A stretch of DNA of 46,226 nucleotides from Phallusia fumigata (lineage: Eukaryota > Chordata > Ascidiacea > Phlebobranchia > Ascidiidae): positions 1 to 46,226 of the forward strand of contig QXVZ01027555.1 in the NCBI GenBank assembly GCA_008931825.1. Direction: 5' to 3'. Of this stretch, positions 22,438-34,314 are shown piece after piece; the stretch's first letter is position 1; the number at the start of each line of letters is the position of its first letter. The notes under the pieces were generated by a model, which made no database searches, had not been told where the DNA came from, and saw only the letters and a program-made list of their open reading frames with translations. Both the position numbers and the translations under genes were made by a program.

Positions 22438-23755
22438 ATGTATTTGTTGATGTCGTATTGATTGTGTATGTATTTGTTTGTTTGTGGTTGTGTATGTATT
22501 GTTTTCATCGTTTTGGTTGTGTATGTATTTGTTGATCTCGTAATGGTTGTGTATGTATTTGTTGATGTCGTAATGGTTGTGTATGTATTTGTTGATGTCG
22601 TATTGATTGTGTATGTATTTGTTTGTTTGTGTTTGTGTATGTATTGTTTTCATCGTTTTGGTTGTGTATGTAATTGTTGATCTCGTAATGGTTGTGTATG
22701 TATTTGTTAATGTCGTACTGGTTGTGTATGTATTTGTTGATGTCGTTTTGATTGAGTATGTATTTGTTGATGTCGTGATGTCGTTTTGGTTGTGTATACA
22801 TGTAATTGTTTATCTCGTGATGTCGCATTGATTGTGTATGTATGTATTTGTTTGGTTGTGGATGATGTATTTGTTCATATCGTAATGGTTGTGTATGTAC
22901 TTGTTGACGTTGTTTTGATTGAGAATGTACTTGTTGATGTCGCTTTGATTGTGTATGCATTTGTTGATGTCGTTTTGATTGTGCATGATGTGTTTGTTGA
23001 TGTCGTAATGGTTGTGTATGTCTTTGTTGATGTCGTGATGTCGTTTATGGCGAAATTACAATATTTGTTGACGTTGTTTTGATTGAGAATGTACTTGTTA
23101 ATGTCGCTTTGATTGTGTATGCATTTGTTGATGTCGTTTTGATTGTGCATGATGTAATGGTTGTGTATGTATTTGTCACCGTCGTTTTGATTGAGTATGT
23201 GTTTGTTGATGTCGTGATGTCGTTTAGGTTGGGTATGCATGTAATGGTTGATCTCGTGATGTCGTATTGATTGTGTAAGTATGTATTTGCTTGTTTGTGG
23301 TTGTGTAAGCATTTGTTGACGTCGTTTTGATTGTGTATGATGTATTTGTTGATATCGTAATGGTTGTGTATGTTGACGTCGTTTTGGTTGTGTATGTATT
23401 TGTTGACGTTGTTTTGATTGAGTATGCGCTTGTTGATGTCGCTTTGATTGTGCATGATGTATTTGTTGATCTCATAATGGTTGTGTATGTCGTTTTGATT
23501 GTGCATGATGTATTTGTTGATCTCGTAATGGTTGTGTATGTATTTGTTTGTATGTGGTTTTGTATGCATTGTTGATGTCGTATTGTTTTCATCGTTTTAT
23601 TGTGTATGTAATTGTTGATTGTGTATGTATATGTTTATCTTGATCTCATGTTGATCATATTTTGTTGTGTATTATGTTGATCTCGTATTGTATGTATATG
23701 TAGTAGTTCGTATTTGTACGTTTTGGTTAATCTCGTATTGGCTGTGTATCACGTG
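22438..23755 (+). repeat. 30-bp minisatellite, central left
   Basis: Same family as 3576-6978 but more degenerate, with units such as TTGTGTATGTATTTGTTGAT plus GTCGTTTTGA. Indels break the 30-base phase in places. Open frames here are products of the period. Confidence 0.88.
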
Positions 23756-23771
23756 CACAATAAATTGTTCA

Positions 23772-24660
23772 ATAAAAAACGAAAAAATTACCTGTTTAGA
23801 AAAGAGAAACGAAAAATTAATTACCTCTATAGAGACGAGAGAACGAAAAAATTACCACTATAGAGACGAGAGAACGAAAAAATTACCTCTATAGAGACGA
23901 GAGAACGAAAAAATTACCTCTATAGAGACGAGAGAACGAAAAAATTACCTCTAAGAGCCGAATTACCTCTAAGAGAACGAAAAATTACCTCTAAGAGATG
24001 AGAGAACGAAAAATTACCTCTATAAAGACGAGAGAACGAAAAAATTACCCCTATAGAGCTGAATTACTTCTAAGAGAACCAAAAATTACCTCTAAGAGAA
24101 CAAAAAAATTACCTCTAAGAGCCGAATTACCTCTAAGAGAACGAAAAATTACCTCTAAGAGACCAGAGAACGAAAAATTACCTCTATAGAGACGAGAGAA
24201 CGAAAAAATTAACCCTATAGAGCCGAATTACTTCTAAGAGAACGAAAAAATTATCTCTAAGAGATGAGAGAACGAAAAATTACTTCTATAGAGACGAGAG
24301 AACGAAAAAATTACCTCTATAGAGACGAGAGAACGAAAAAATTAGCCCTATAGAGCCGAATTACTTCTAAGAGAACGAAAAATTACCTCTAAGAGAATGA
24401 AAAATTACCTCTATAGAGACGAGAGAACGAAAAAATTGAGACATTACCTCTGTAGAGACGAGAGAACGAAAAAAATTGAGATGAGAAAAATTCCCTCTAT
24501 AGAGCCTAATTACCTCTAATAGATGAGAGAACGAAAAAATTACCTCCATAGAGACAAATTACCTCTAAAAGAGAGAACGAAAAAATTACGTCTAGACGAA
24601 AATTACACAATTACCTTTGTAGAGCCGAACTACCTCTACGAGAACGAAAAATTGCCACTC
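23772..24660. repeat. 31-bp satellite at the centre
   Basis: Some 30 tandem units of about 24-31 bases, built from GAACGAAAAAATTACC then TCTATAGAGACGAGA. Each full unit contains the palindrome CTCTATAGAG; shorter units carry CTCTAAGAG. On the - strand each unit reads AGAG|GTAATTTT, identical to the donor context of the cassettes, with CTCTTAG-type acceptors nearby. It lies between the oppositely oriented minisatellites, at the centre of symmetry of the locus. Confidence 0.85.
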
Positions 24661-24689
24661 AAGTGAACGAGAATTTGCTTTATTTAACG

Positions 24690-26060
24690 ATGAAAATCAA
24701 CATTAACATCAAAAAGACGTCAATAAATACATACACAACCAATACGTACTCAATCAAAACGACAACAACAAATACATACACAACCATTACGAGATCAACA
24801 ACACAACCATTAAGAGATCAACAAATCAAAACGACATCAACAAATACATGCCCAAATCAATACGACATCAACAAATACAAACACAATAAAACCGACATCA
24901 ACAAACAATCAAAGCGACATCAACAAATACGTCAACAAGTACATACACAACAAAACATACATACTCATTCAAAACGACGTCAACATAAACATACACAACC
25001 ACAAATAAACAAATACATACACAATCAATACGACATCAACAAATACAAACACAATCAATACGACATCAACAAATACATACACAATCAAAACGACGTCAAC
25101 AAATACATACACAACCAATACGACATCAACAAATACATACACAACCAATACGACATCAACAAATACATGCACAATCAAAACGACATCAATAAATACATAC
25201 ACAATCAAAGCGACATCAACAAATACATACACAACCAAAACAACGTCAACAAATACATACACAACCAAAACGACGTCAACATAAACAAACACAACCATTA
25301 CGATATGAACAAATACATCATACACAACCAATACTGCATCAACAAATACATACACAACCATACATGCAGAACCTACAAACAAAACATACACACAAAACAA
25401 CTAATAGGAAATCAACACATAAGAAATACGAGATCAACATATACATACACAACCGTTACGAGATCAACAAATGCATACACAACCAATACGAGATCAACAT
25501 AAACAGAGACAACCAATTAGAGATCAACAAATAGACATACACATCTATTCGACAACAACATATACATACACAACCAGAAAGCGATCAACAGAAACATACA
25601 CAACGAATACGTGATCAACATAAACATACCAAACCAATACGAGGTCGACATGTTCAATAAACATACACAACCAGAAAGAGATCAACACGAGATTAACTTT
25701 GACATAACCAAGAAGAAATCAACATATATGTACACAACCAGAAAGAGATCAACATAAACATATACAACCAATACGAGATCAACATACACATACACACAAA
25801 ATAACTAATAAGATTTCAACACATAACCAATACGAGATTAACATAAACATACCCAACCAATACGAGATCGACACATACATACAAACCAGTAAGAGATCAA
25901 CCTATAACACATAACCAACAAATATAATCAAACACACATACCAACACTCGTATACTGTGGACAACCAATAAGAGGCAGCATATATGTTCACCCACATTAT
26001 GCTCAGAGATCAATCTAACCAACATATACATATACATACACATACACAACCAATGGATGA
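24690..26060 (-). repeat. 30-bp minisatellite, inverted copy
   Basis: Reverse complement of the left minisatellite (units such as ACATCAACAAATACATACAC followed by AACCAATACG). Together with 22438-23755 it forms a long inverted repeat around the 31-bp satellite, so transcription across it could give a long hairpin RNA. Confidence 0.88.
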
Positions 26061-28289
26061 CAGCATTGGAGAACAATTCATAACAAACGACAAGAACATA
26101 TACATAATATAGTACAACTTCACAGTTCTGCACATATGCATACAAATTGCAGATATGTGCACGTATACACAAAGCCAACAATGACAAAATACAAATTTTA
26201 ATGTCGCAATATAGAATGTTTCGGCAAATATGCCAAGTTGAGCAGGTGAGATGTGAAGGAAACAGACAGCAGATGACATGATTTCGTGTTGCCCAACATA
26301 ATCTCCTCGCAAAATAAACGACGACATTATTCGCTGGCTACTGACCGCTGTTTTTCAGAGGTCGGAACATCTTCCAAATCAAGGCAGTGGAAAATCGGCG
26401 ATCCAAGCAATCCTGCAGACAGAGATGGTCTCCTCCCAAATTCAGATCTTCCCCCACAGCGGCAAGACCAAAGTTCCTGAAACAAAAACATCACAAGGCA
26501 AGAAAAATGCAAATTCATCTCTATAAACTTTAAAACCATACGGCGAAATTACAGTGCTAAGGCAAATCAGTGTGCATGCAACTAGTATACTTCCTAACCC
26601 TAAGACTCCAAAAATGTTCCCCTCCGAAATTCAAGACGGTAAGACCCATGCTCTTAAAACAAAAGCATGTCAGAGACGGAGAAACTGCTTCGCGTCTATA
26701 CACTTAATTTACAAAATTACACTGCAATTGCTAAACAATGTACACCCTTGTTATTCTTCACTGATTAAATAAAAACATCATCGTTAAACGAACACTTTTG
26801 AAATAAACCTGTACGTTTAAATTGATAACATACTCAAAGATAATTACCTGTTGAGTAATAAACCGTTGAGAGTCGGCGATTTAGGAAATCCTACAACCAG
26901 AAATAATCTCATCTCAGATTTAGATTTATCCTCGACTGCGGTAGGAGCAAAGTTCCTGAAATAAAAATATCACAGAGACAGAAAAACGTCTTCGCATCTC
27001 CATACACTTGCAAATTGCATCGCAAAGTTGTAGGCTATTGCGAAGGCTAAACAGTGTGCACCCTGATTAGCTTCATCGGCAAGTACTTGATTATAGTTAA
27101 TACCTGTTGAGCATTAAACCGTTTGGAGTTGGCGATCCCAGCAATCCAACATGCAGAGATGGTCCCTTCCTCGACAGAAGTAAAAGAAAATTTCTGAAAC
27201 AAAAATGTACCAGAGACAGAAAGTGCAAATACAATTTATTACACTTGCAAAACATATCCCAAAAGTAACACTGTAAAAGCTAAACAGTGTGCACCCTGGT
27301 TAGCCTTCACCATCATCGTTTTAAATCCTCACATAAGTTTTACTCGATAATGTACTTGACTACAGTTAATTACCTGAAGCATCGGCGATTTAATTCACAG
27401 GCAGAATCGAGCTCCTTTAAGCATAGCTGGTCTAACGTTCTAAAAAAATGATCAACATAAAAAGAATCGCTTTTAATTATCCAAGGTTATCAAAAATTTA
27501 TCGAACAATTAATGCAACCAAAATACAGAAGAGGTAAAGCGTGCACTCTAAACCTCCCTGTTACTCAATTTCTCTGTGGACATAAATATCCAGTAAAGTA
27601 AAACTTATCTCAATGTCGAAAATGTCGGTTACTTCTGTTTACTTCTTTGCCGCAATAAACTTCTCCTGCAAAACAATACAAAAACAGATTTTGTTAAACA
27701 TTTAACGACAGAACAAAGTGCACTGTGTAAATACATTGTAACCAAAAAATGATAATCTGCATATATACCATTTCCTTTTATCACATTGGATACATATTTA
27801 ATAACCACATTACGTTGAGTATATAATTTCCTTTATAACATCATTGTTTTCGCCAGCATAAATGTATGGGTGCAATTACTAATTGCTGGTAGTGTTAAGA
27901 AATATTAATGTTAAACAAAAAGTAAAGAATAGTCTTTAGAACCCAATCATAGCGCTTCTAACATGCCAACTAGAAGGATGACTTCCATATCGCTAGACAC
28001 CCTCACTATTGTGGAATTTTGAGTTGTATTCGCACAAACGTGATGACATTCAAACCCATCAACACCTCTAGCTATTAATACCTCGCAGTTGTATGCCATA
28101 TGTTGTCCCCCTTGTGTTGATTGACTCTTTGTCGTAACCACTATCATAACCAACTAACTAACTAACCTAAGCTACTGTACATTATTACGTTAATATAAGT
28201 CACTACGGACGTAATGGTGCACGAACGGAGTTCGTAAGGATTAGATCAAGCAAATGATCGGTCGCTACACTATACTCCATAATATATTA

Positions 28290-28626
28290 CATTTGGTCTC
28301 ATAGTTACCTAGTATGTTTATGACAGGATTGTTACCCCAAGCAAAGTTGCCAACGAGTATTTCTACATGCGTGTCAGGCTTTATGGTTAAACTAAGTACA
28401 TAAAAGTTGGGGGTTAGCAGAGTAATACAGCAATATGTGCACCACCATAGCATGTGAGGAAACTAAATGATTTAATGCGAAACAACGACATAAAAATTTG
28501 ACTCATTTGGGGGGGGTTAGCAGAGTAACACAGTAATCCGTGCACCACTGTAGCATATGGATAAACTGCTGGAGCTATGGGGTCAAACAAATAATTTAAT
28601 GCGGAACAACGACATGTTACACTCAA
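28290..28626 (-). pseudogene. Cassette E with internal duplication
   Basis: Acceptor AAATTGTGATAG, exon starting TTGAGTGTAACATG. From phase 0 it is open for 69 codons to TAA, including FDPIAPAVYPY and VHGLLCYSANPP. A segment of about 100 bases is then repeated (28612-28507 and 28488-28403), each half holding GTGGTGCAC. The duplication moves the downstream part, with NFAWGNN and ILGNYETK, into another frame. The left-arm copy has one repeat and one frame, so the duplication arose in this arm, or a deletion in the other. The end may be a donor at CTAG|GTAACT near 28310. Confidence 0.4.
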
Positions 28627-28707
28627 CTATCACAATTTCAACCAACAATGTAAATATCATGTTCAACATTTAAATACAGAGTGTAAGTTATATAGTTGTA
28701 CACTTAC

Positions 28708-28819
28708 ATTTAGCACGTGATGCTCCTCAGCACAATGATGCATATCAACCAATTCCTTCACTGCTTTTGCTGCCTCAGGATCAAGGTAATCCAATTCGTT
28801 TGACGTTTGGAAACTGTCT
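28708..28819 (-). other. Cassette D, only copy with an intact frame
   Basis: Acceptor ATGTGTTTTTTAG, donor CTAAAT|GTAAGT, 112 bases. After one base it reads open for 37 codons, including SNELDYLDPEAAKAVKEL and ending EEHHVLN, and the next acceptor at 28626 continues in phase 0 into E. Other D copies (16547, 17395, 32048-32153, 34089-34213, 35584-35695) carry stops or shifts. The peptide is acidic and looks helical; no family is recognised. Either a fragment of a real protein gene or the least-decayed relic. Confidence 0.5.
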
Positions 28820-29425
28820 CTAAAAAACACATGTGCATTAAAACTAGCAATAGCATTAATGTTTATTGTAAAAGCCTTAAATGTATTTATTAATGTGGGT
28901 TTATGTAAGTTTTGCTACATAACTCTCCACATAGCTTTCTGACCCACGCTTCACTTTCTGTTAATGTCGAAATCTTTGTAATATAAACGGCTAGAAAAAT
29001 TATTTCATATTTTGATGTGGACTCTTCATTATATGCTCACAACCGAATAGTCAGCGAAACATGGAAAGATTCAACTCCAGAATTGCTATTCAGATCAGCA
29101 ACAGGGAAATGATCACAAAACTTTGCCCTTTCAGGTTTATATCGACTTAAACGTAATGTTCCTGAAGGCCTCCGTGAATATTGACTTCATGTTACTTTAT
29201 AAAACCACGTATTGCGCAAATTGTGTCCGAGTACAATCTTAAAAAAGGGCCATGCCCCCAATTTCTAAGTAGTACCACACGGAGGGTTACCCTTATTTGG
29301 CCCTTTTGGCCTGACTACGCTATTGCCAACGTACATTACAAAAATGCATCATCAGAGGAAAGCGGAAACATTCGGCGCCGAAAACGGAAATTCAAAAACT
29401 TTACTTAGTTTGCCTGCTGTAAATC
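28820..29425 (-). other. Stretch without a clear cassette
   Basis: No splice-bounded block or GTGCAC hairpin is seen. Short similarity to the stretch near 35750-35880 (AACAGGAAT, TTTATATCGACTT) shows it belongs to a larger duplicated unit. Probably intron. Confidence 0.4.
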
Positions 29426-29429
29426 TTAC

Positions 29430-29500
29430 CTTAGGGTTGGCGAAAGAATCTTTCAACCAGAAATAGTCCACTCCCAGATTTAAGTTTCCCTCCGAAGTTT
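29430..29500 (-). other. Exon-like cassette F
   Basis: Acceptor TTTTTGTTTCAG, start AAACTTCGGAGG, donor CCTAAG|GTAAGA, 71 bases. Mirror of 19960-20032. Preceded on its strand by hp1 with core 29597-29602. Confidence 0.55.
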
Positions 29501-31101
29501 CTGAAACAAAAACATACCAGAGACAAAAAAAATGCATGTTCATATCTATGCACTTGCAATTTACATCGCAAAATTATTTTACGACGGCTAAACAGTGTGC
29601 ACCCTGGTTCGCCTTCAACAAAAATTACTCTATTCACTACATAGGTTTATGTGCTTAATTACAGTTAATTACCTGAAGCATTAAGCTGTTGAAGTCGGCG
29701 ATTCAATCAACAGTCGTTCTGAAAACAATAAGCAATGTGAAAAACGAACCACTGTTATTTATCAGATACAGTTTTCATCAACGTATGGACCAGGTAATGC
29801 AACCAAAATACAGAGGTGGTAAAATCTGAACTACCCAATTACTGAATTTCGCTATGTGGAAATAAATATCGTAAACATAAGTCTGAAATTGTCTCTGAAC
29901 CATCACCCATTGAATTTCCATTCAACTGGGGCAAGTGGCTTACATTCCATCTAACCTAACTTCATTTGTACTTATGCAACCCTATCATTACAGAAACCCA
30001 GAATATCAACATTTGTGTGGTAGGTAGGGTATATAATATAAACCAAACTAGATCTTTAATAACTGTATCGTTAGTTATGCAGCCAACAAAGCCTTAAATA
30101 ATGTCATCGTTGCGTGTTAACACATTAAAACATATCTAACAAAAATACATTCGATGTAATCGAGGTCGAAAACATAAATTCAGTGTCTGTAGTAAATTTT
30201 ACCTTAGGGTTTGCGATCCGAACAATCTTTCAACCAGAAATAGTCCACTCCCAAATTCAGGTTTCCCTCGAAGTTCCTAAAACAAAAACATACCAGAGAC
30301 AAAAAAATGCGTGTTCATATCTATGCACTTTTATATTTATACAATTTATATCGTAAAATTTTTCTGCGACGGCTTAACAGTGTGCACCCTGGTTCGCCTT
30401 CAACAAAAATTGTTCACTAAATAAGTTTATGCCGCTACTGTGCTTGGCTGCAGTTAATTACCTGAAGCATTATGCTGTTGAGGTCGGCGATTCAAATCTA
30501 CGCGCGTTCTGAAAAAACAAGCAACGTGAAAATCTTTGTTAACTATCCACAGTTGTCATAAACTTATGGACCAAGTGATGCCAAAATACAGAGGCGTTCA
30601 AGCGTGAACTCTAAACCGTTCTGTTATTGAATTTCGCGATGTCGATTACTTCTGTTGCCTTGTGCAATGGCCCAACCTAAAATCTATTAAAAGTTTATCC
30701 CAATCGGAGATTCTTTAAAATGTTACCCAACGATGGAAGCCACAAGGCCTCATGTTCGGTAAATTAGTGACAACCCCCAACTTTAACCATCACCCACTGA
30801 AGTTCCTTTTAACTGGGACAAGTGGTGTGTATTCCTTTTAACCAAAGTTCATGTTCAGTTATGTAACTTTATCATCACAAAAGCTTTTCGTTTGTGGTGT
30901 TTCAGGCATGCAAAACGTTTAAAAAACGTACCTGGAGCATCAAGCTGTTGAAGTCATTCAATCCACCGCCAGAAACGAGCTCCTTAAGACAATCCTGGTA
31001 TAAAGTTCTGAAAACAAATAAGCAACGTAAAAATTGAATCGCCTTTAACTATCGACTGTTGTCAAACATTTATAAACCAAGTAATACAACCAAAATACAG
31101 A

Positions 31102-31127
31102 GGAGGTAAAGTGTGCACTCTACCTCC
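31102..31127 (-). other. Intronic hairpin hp3, perfect stem
   Basis: Arms GGAGGTA (31102-31108) and TACCTCC (31121-31127) with GTGCAC at 31113-31118, inside AGTGTGCACT, which is itself a near-complete palindrome. Most other hp3 copies on this strand have weaker arms (GGTGGTTTAG against CTTTACCTCC), though GTGCAC remains. Confidence 0.65.
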
Positions 31128-32047
31128 CTGTTACTCAATTTCGCTGATGTAGAAATAAATATCAATGTAGAATTATCATTTCAAGACAGAACAAAGTGCG
31201 TGTTATTGTCTTTTTTCTGTATACACGATAAGCCTAGAATTTCTTCAGCATTAGAATGCAGCAAAAATTATCAACATTGGTGTGGTAGATCTATACAAGT
31301 CTCCAATGCAATCAACTGGTTCGAAGAATTTTATCGTTGGGTAAAAACACATTGCTCAACTTAATTGTTGTCTTAATTTGTGTACTTGACTACACAAAAT
31401 TTTACCTTGGGGTTGGCGATCCGAAAAATCTAACAACCAGAAATGAATTCCTTCCAAATTCAGATTTCCCCGAAGTTCCTGAAACCAAAACATACCGGAG
31501 ACAAAAAATGCGTGTTCATATCTATGCACTTGCAATTTATATTGCAAAATCATTCTGCGACGGCTAAACAGTGTGTACCCTGGTTAGCCTTCAACAAAAA
31601 TTTTTCACTAAATAAGTTTATGCCGCTACTGTGCTTTGCTGCAGTTTATTACCTGAAGCAAAAAGCTGGTGAAGTCGGCGATTCAATCTACGCGCGTTCT
31701 AAAAAAAACAAGCAACGTGAAAATCTCTGTTAATTATCCACAGTTGTCATAAACTTATGGCCCAAGTAACACCAAAATACAGAGGAGGTAAAGCGTGAAC
31801 TCTACCTCCGCGTTACTCATTAAGTAGAAATAAATATCTAGTAACTTAAATCTTAACTCTGAAAATGTCGGTTCTTTCTGTTTCCTACTTACGTCGCAAC
31901 AATACTCCTATAAACAATGTAAAATTAACATTTAACGACAGGACAAAGTGCGTGTTATTGACCTTTTTTCTGGTAATGTTTAATGGCGAGATTGTGAACA
32001 CAAAACGTTTGAAACACATGATTATGTCTTGACGTTTGTTTACTTAC

Positions 32048-32153
32048 GTTTGTCATTGGCCAACTGATATCAACCAAATGCCTCCACTGATTTTGCTGCT
32101 GCAGGTTCAATTCTTGTCAGAAGATCGAATTCGTTTGAAGTTGATCTAAAAAT
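32048..32153 (-). other. Exon-like cassette D, mirror copy
   Basis: Acceptor GGCTTTGTTGCAG, donor AAAC|GTAAGT, 106 bases, the same length as 17290-17395, with few differences. The frame ends early in both copies. Confidence 0.55.
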
Positions 32154-33063
32154 CTGCAACAAAGCCAGCAATGCGATCATTTAGGTGTAAATACATTAAA
32201 ATGCAGCAAAAAATATCAACATTAGTGTGATAGGTCTATACAAGTCTCCAATACACTAAGTCCTTTGCAGCAAACAAATGGTTTAAAGAAACTAAATCTG
32301 TTAGCTTAATTGGTATACGTCTACACAAAATTTTACCTTGGGGTTGACGATCAGAACAATCTTACAACCAGAAATGAACTTCTTTCAAATTCCAGTTTTC
32401 CCTCGTGGTTCCTGAAAAAAAAACATACTGGAGACAGAAAAATACCAAATAAATCAACACAATTCATATCGCAAAATTATACTGCAAAGGCTAAGCAGTG
32501 TGCACCCTGGTTAGCTTTCACCAACAAAATATTGTTCAACAAATTGTTCCCTACATGGGTTCAAACCGGTAATGTGCTTTGATAAAGTTATTTACCTGAA
32601 GCATTAAGCTGTTCAAGTCGGCGATTCAATCTACGACCATTAACGAGCTTATTTAAACGAAGCTGGTCCAACGTTCTGAAAACAGATTGGCAACGTGAAA
32701 AATAAATCGCTGATAATTACCACAGTTATCAAAAGTTTATGGACCAGGTAATACAAGCAAATAACAGAGGAGGTATAGCGTGCACTCTAAACCACCCAAT
32801 TAATGATCTTTTTTCGGAAATTTGGTAACTTAACTTAATTTGAAGCATTCCTTATCTTTGTGGTTTGTTGCAGTTTGAACACGAGGACTCTACTTCCGTT
32901 TGTTTTCCTGCAAACAAGACACAAGCAGTACTTGGAATTCAACAAGATATGTCACCTCTTTAATGTTTGGATACGTCAACATAAGTGCACGTTATGCTGT
33001 CTTCACATGCTTGTCCAGAAACTAATTGAAAATAATGCCAGTTTGATAAATAACTTTACTTGC

Positions 33064-33159
33064 CTGTTTCCTGTAAAGTTCCATGTTGCACTTAAAGGAA
33101 TTTCACCAAACAGTCTTCTTCCGTATAAACGGTGTTTCTCCAGTTCGAAAGCGTTGCAT
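33064..33159 (-). other. Exon-like cassette Q, unit 2
   Basis: Acceptor CCTAAGTAG, start ATGCAACGC, donor AAACAG|GCAAGT, 96 bases. Mirror of 18439-18532 but frameshifted after about 17 codons. Confidence 0.5.
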
Positions 33160-33215
33160 CTACTTAGGTACGTTTGAAGTTCAACGATATGTAATCTAGC
33201 TCATGACTTGTTAAA

Positions 33216-33258
33216 CATGCGAAGACAGGATAAGTGCACGTTACCCTGTCTTCCCATG
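33216..33258 (-). other. Intronic hairpin hp2
   Basis: Arms CATGCGAAGACAG and CTGTCTTCCCATG on the + strand, one C-C mismatch, loop GTGCAC at 33234-33239. About 30 bases beyond the P donor. Confidence 0.65.
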
Positions 33259-33286
33259 CTCCATTAGATTGTCAACTTTTACTTGC

Positions 33287-33406
33287 CTTCTTTCTAAAAA
33301 CTTCCATGTTGCAGTTAAGTAATTCAACCATAGCCCTCTATTTCCCTATGGTGGCGGTGGCAGCCGAACAGCCTGTAGATGAAGCGAACAGAAGCCGTAC
33401 GAGAAC
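33287..33406 (-). other. Exon-like cassette P, unit 2
   Basis: Acceptor TTAATTCAG, start GTTCTCGTACGGC, donor AAG|GCAAGT, 120 bases. Second exon of unit 2 if the first exon ends at 33562. Carries the same GC donor as its mirror copy. Confidence 0.55.
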
Positions 33407-33562
33407 CTGAATTAAATTAATCTAACAGCAGTACCATGCATTTCGAAAGCTTACCAAAACAACAAATACGTCTCGGTGCTCGTACAGAAGCAAACAAGTG
33501 TGCACCCCAGTATACTTTTGTACGTATACCGAAAATATTAATTTACAGCAAAGAAAATTACC

Positions 33563-34010
33563 TGAATACGTTCACTTGTAAGTCGTCTTTGAACAGTTCC
33601 CCTTTACAACACTACCTTCCACACGCGTTGCAAAGGAAGAATGACTCGTCGCCACACCGAAGCTGCGTGGGTTCCTTTTTTCTTTTTTTTCGACCAATCG
33701 AATCGCTTGTTTTCGAAGCGTCAGGAGCGCTCTTCATCCGTCCAATGGCTGGCTTCATTGCACCAATTAGTTGCGGGAGGCAAAGCGCTGGGAAACTTGG
33801 TTTGCCGTGATGTGCAGTGACTTGCTTGCACTTGTAAAAAAACAGTGCTTACCGGAAGCTGCAGGAGATCTTTTGTGTTTTTACGTGCCACGTGTATGTA
33901 ACAAAAATCGTTCGGTCGTCACGATCACCCAAGATCTATAAAAAGGTATCACAATTACATTGGCAGCTATATTTTCTAAAATAGAATTCTTTGCAAGAAT
34001 ATTAGGCAAC
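33563..34010 (-). promoter_or_regulatory. Promoter-like block of unit 2, with first exon
   Basis: Homologous along its length to 42364-42850; both lie directly ahead of a - strand cassette unit. Conserved sites on the + strand: CCAAT at 33694, 33742 and 33763, ETS-type ACCGGAAGC at 33851-33859, E-box CACGTG at 33889-33894. The block is richer in G+C than its surroundings. The first-exon donor is ATTCAG|GTAATT at 33562. A TATAAAAAG at about 33938 faces the other way and is not conserved in the second copy. The start site cannot be placed; a bidirectional promoter is possible. Confidence 0.55.
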
Positions 34011-34088
34011 CGGTAGTTTTTAAAGGCGGGATTGGGAACACAAAAAGTTTCAAAGGACATGTTCATGCTTAGATGGTTGTTTACTTAC

Positions 34089-34213
34089 ATTTAACACGTG
34101 ATGCTTTCAACACGTTGATGCATATCAACCGAATACCTCCACTGCTTTTGCTACCGCAGGTTAAATCCAATTCTTGCCTGGTAGTCCAATTCAGCTGACG
34201 TTTTGGTAAGGTT
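34089..34213 (-). other. Exon-like cassette D, unit 1
   Basis: Acceptor GTTTTAAAG, donor TTAAAT|GTAAGT, 125 bases. Last recognisable cassette of unit 1 before the promoter-like block. The D frame is broken by a stop. Confidence 0.5.
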
Positions 34214-34314
34214 CTTTAAAACACATCTGCATCAAAACTGCCAACGTTCAAATTTTATGAATTTTCTGATTAGGGGCTCTGTTTGGCAACAAATTTGAGA
34301 ACCAAGCGCTTTAC

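Larger units (their letters stand above)
26550..33406 (-). repeat. Right arm of the large inverted repeat
   Basis: Mirror of 18188-21923 (see that entry for matched points). It is longer than the left arm because it holds extra A'/F/hp3 groups between 29.9 and 32.4 kb, some of which match 16.4-17.7 kb instead. The innermost match (26550-26670 against 21800-21923, beside the gap) is nearly identical, including the decayed hp1 loop. Confidence 0.8.
26340..33562 (-). ncRNA. Inner - strand cassette transcript (unit 2)
   Basis: Read right to left: first-exon end at 33562 (ATTCAG|GTAATT), hp1-like hairpin near 33491-33526, P 33287-33406, hp2 33216-33258, Q 33064-33159, a truncated hp2 near 32965-32995, R about 32850-32930, hp3 core 32780, A' about 32595-32680, hp1 32500, F about 32335-32410, D 32048-32153, then further A'/F pairs with hp1 cores at 30382 and 29597 and hp3 at 31102, F 29430-29500, D 28708-28819, E, then B'-type blocks with hp1 cores 27289 and 27056. 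A last block at about 26380-26480 meets the minisatellite. Splice signals and hairpins share one orientation. Transcription is inferred from these and from the promoter-like block to the right. Confidence 0.55.

Noticed and set aside
24663..25502. 279-codon Asn/Tyr-rich frame on the + strand
   Set aside because: Again the 30-bp unit read in one phase; its composition follows from the repeat.
18188..33406. Inverted repeat as terminal repeats of one giant DNA transposon
   Set aside because: No transposase, no short terminal inverted repeat and no target duplication seen; the arms carry exon-like cassettes and differ in length.
33436..33810. 124-codon frame on the + strand
   Set aside because: Lies opposite the promoter-like block and cassette P; the second copy of the block has no such frame.
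33936..33946. TATA box TATAAAAAG for a + strand gene
   Set aside because: Not kept in the duplicate block (ACTAGAAAAAG there) and no + strand gene follows.
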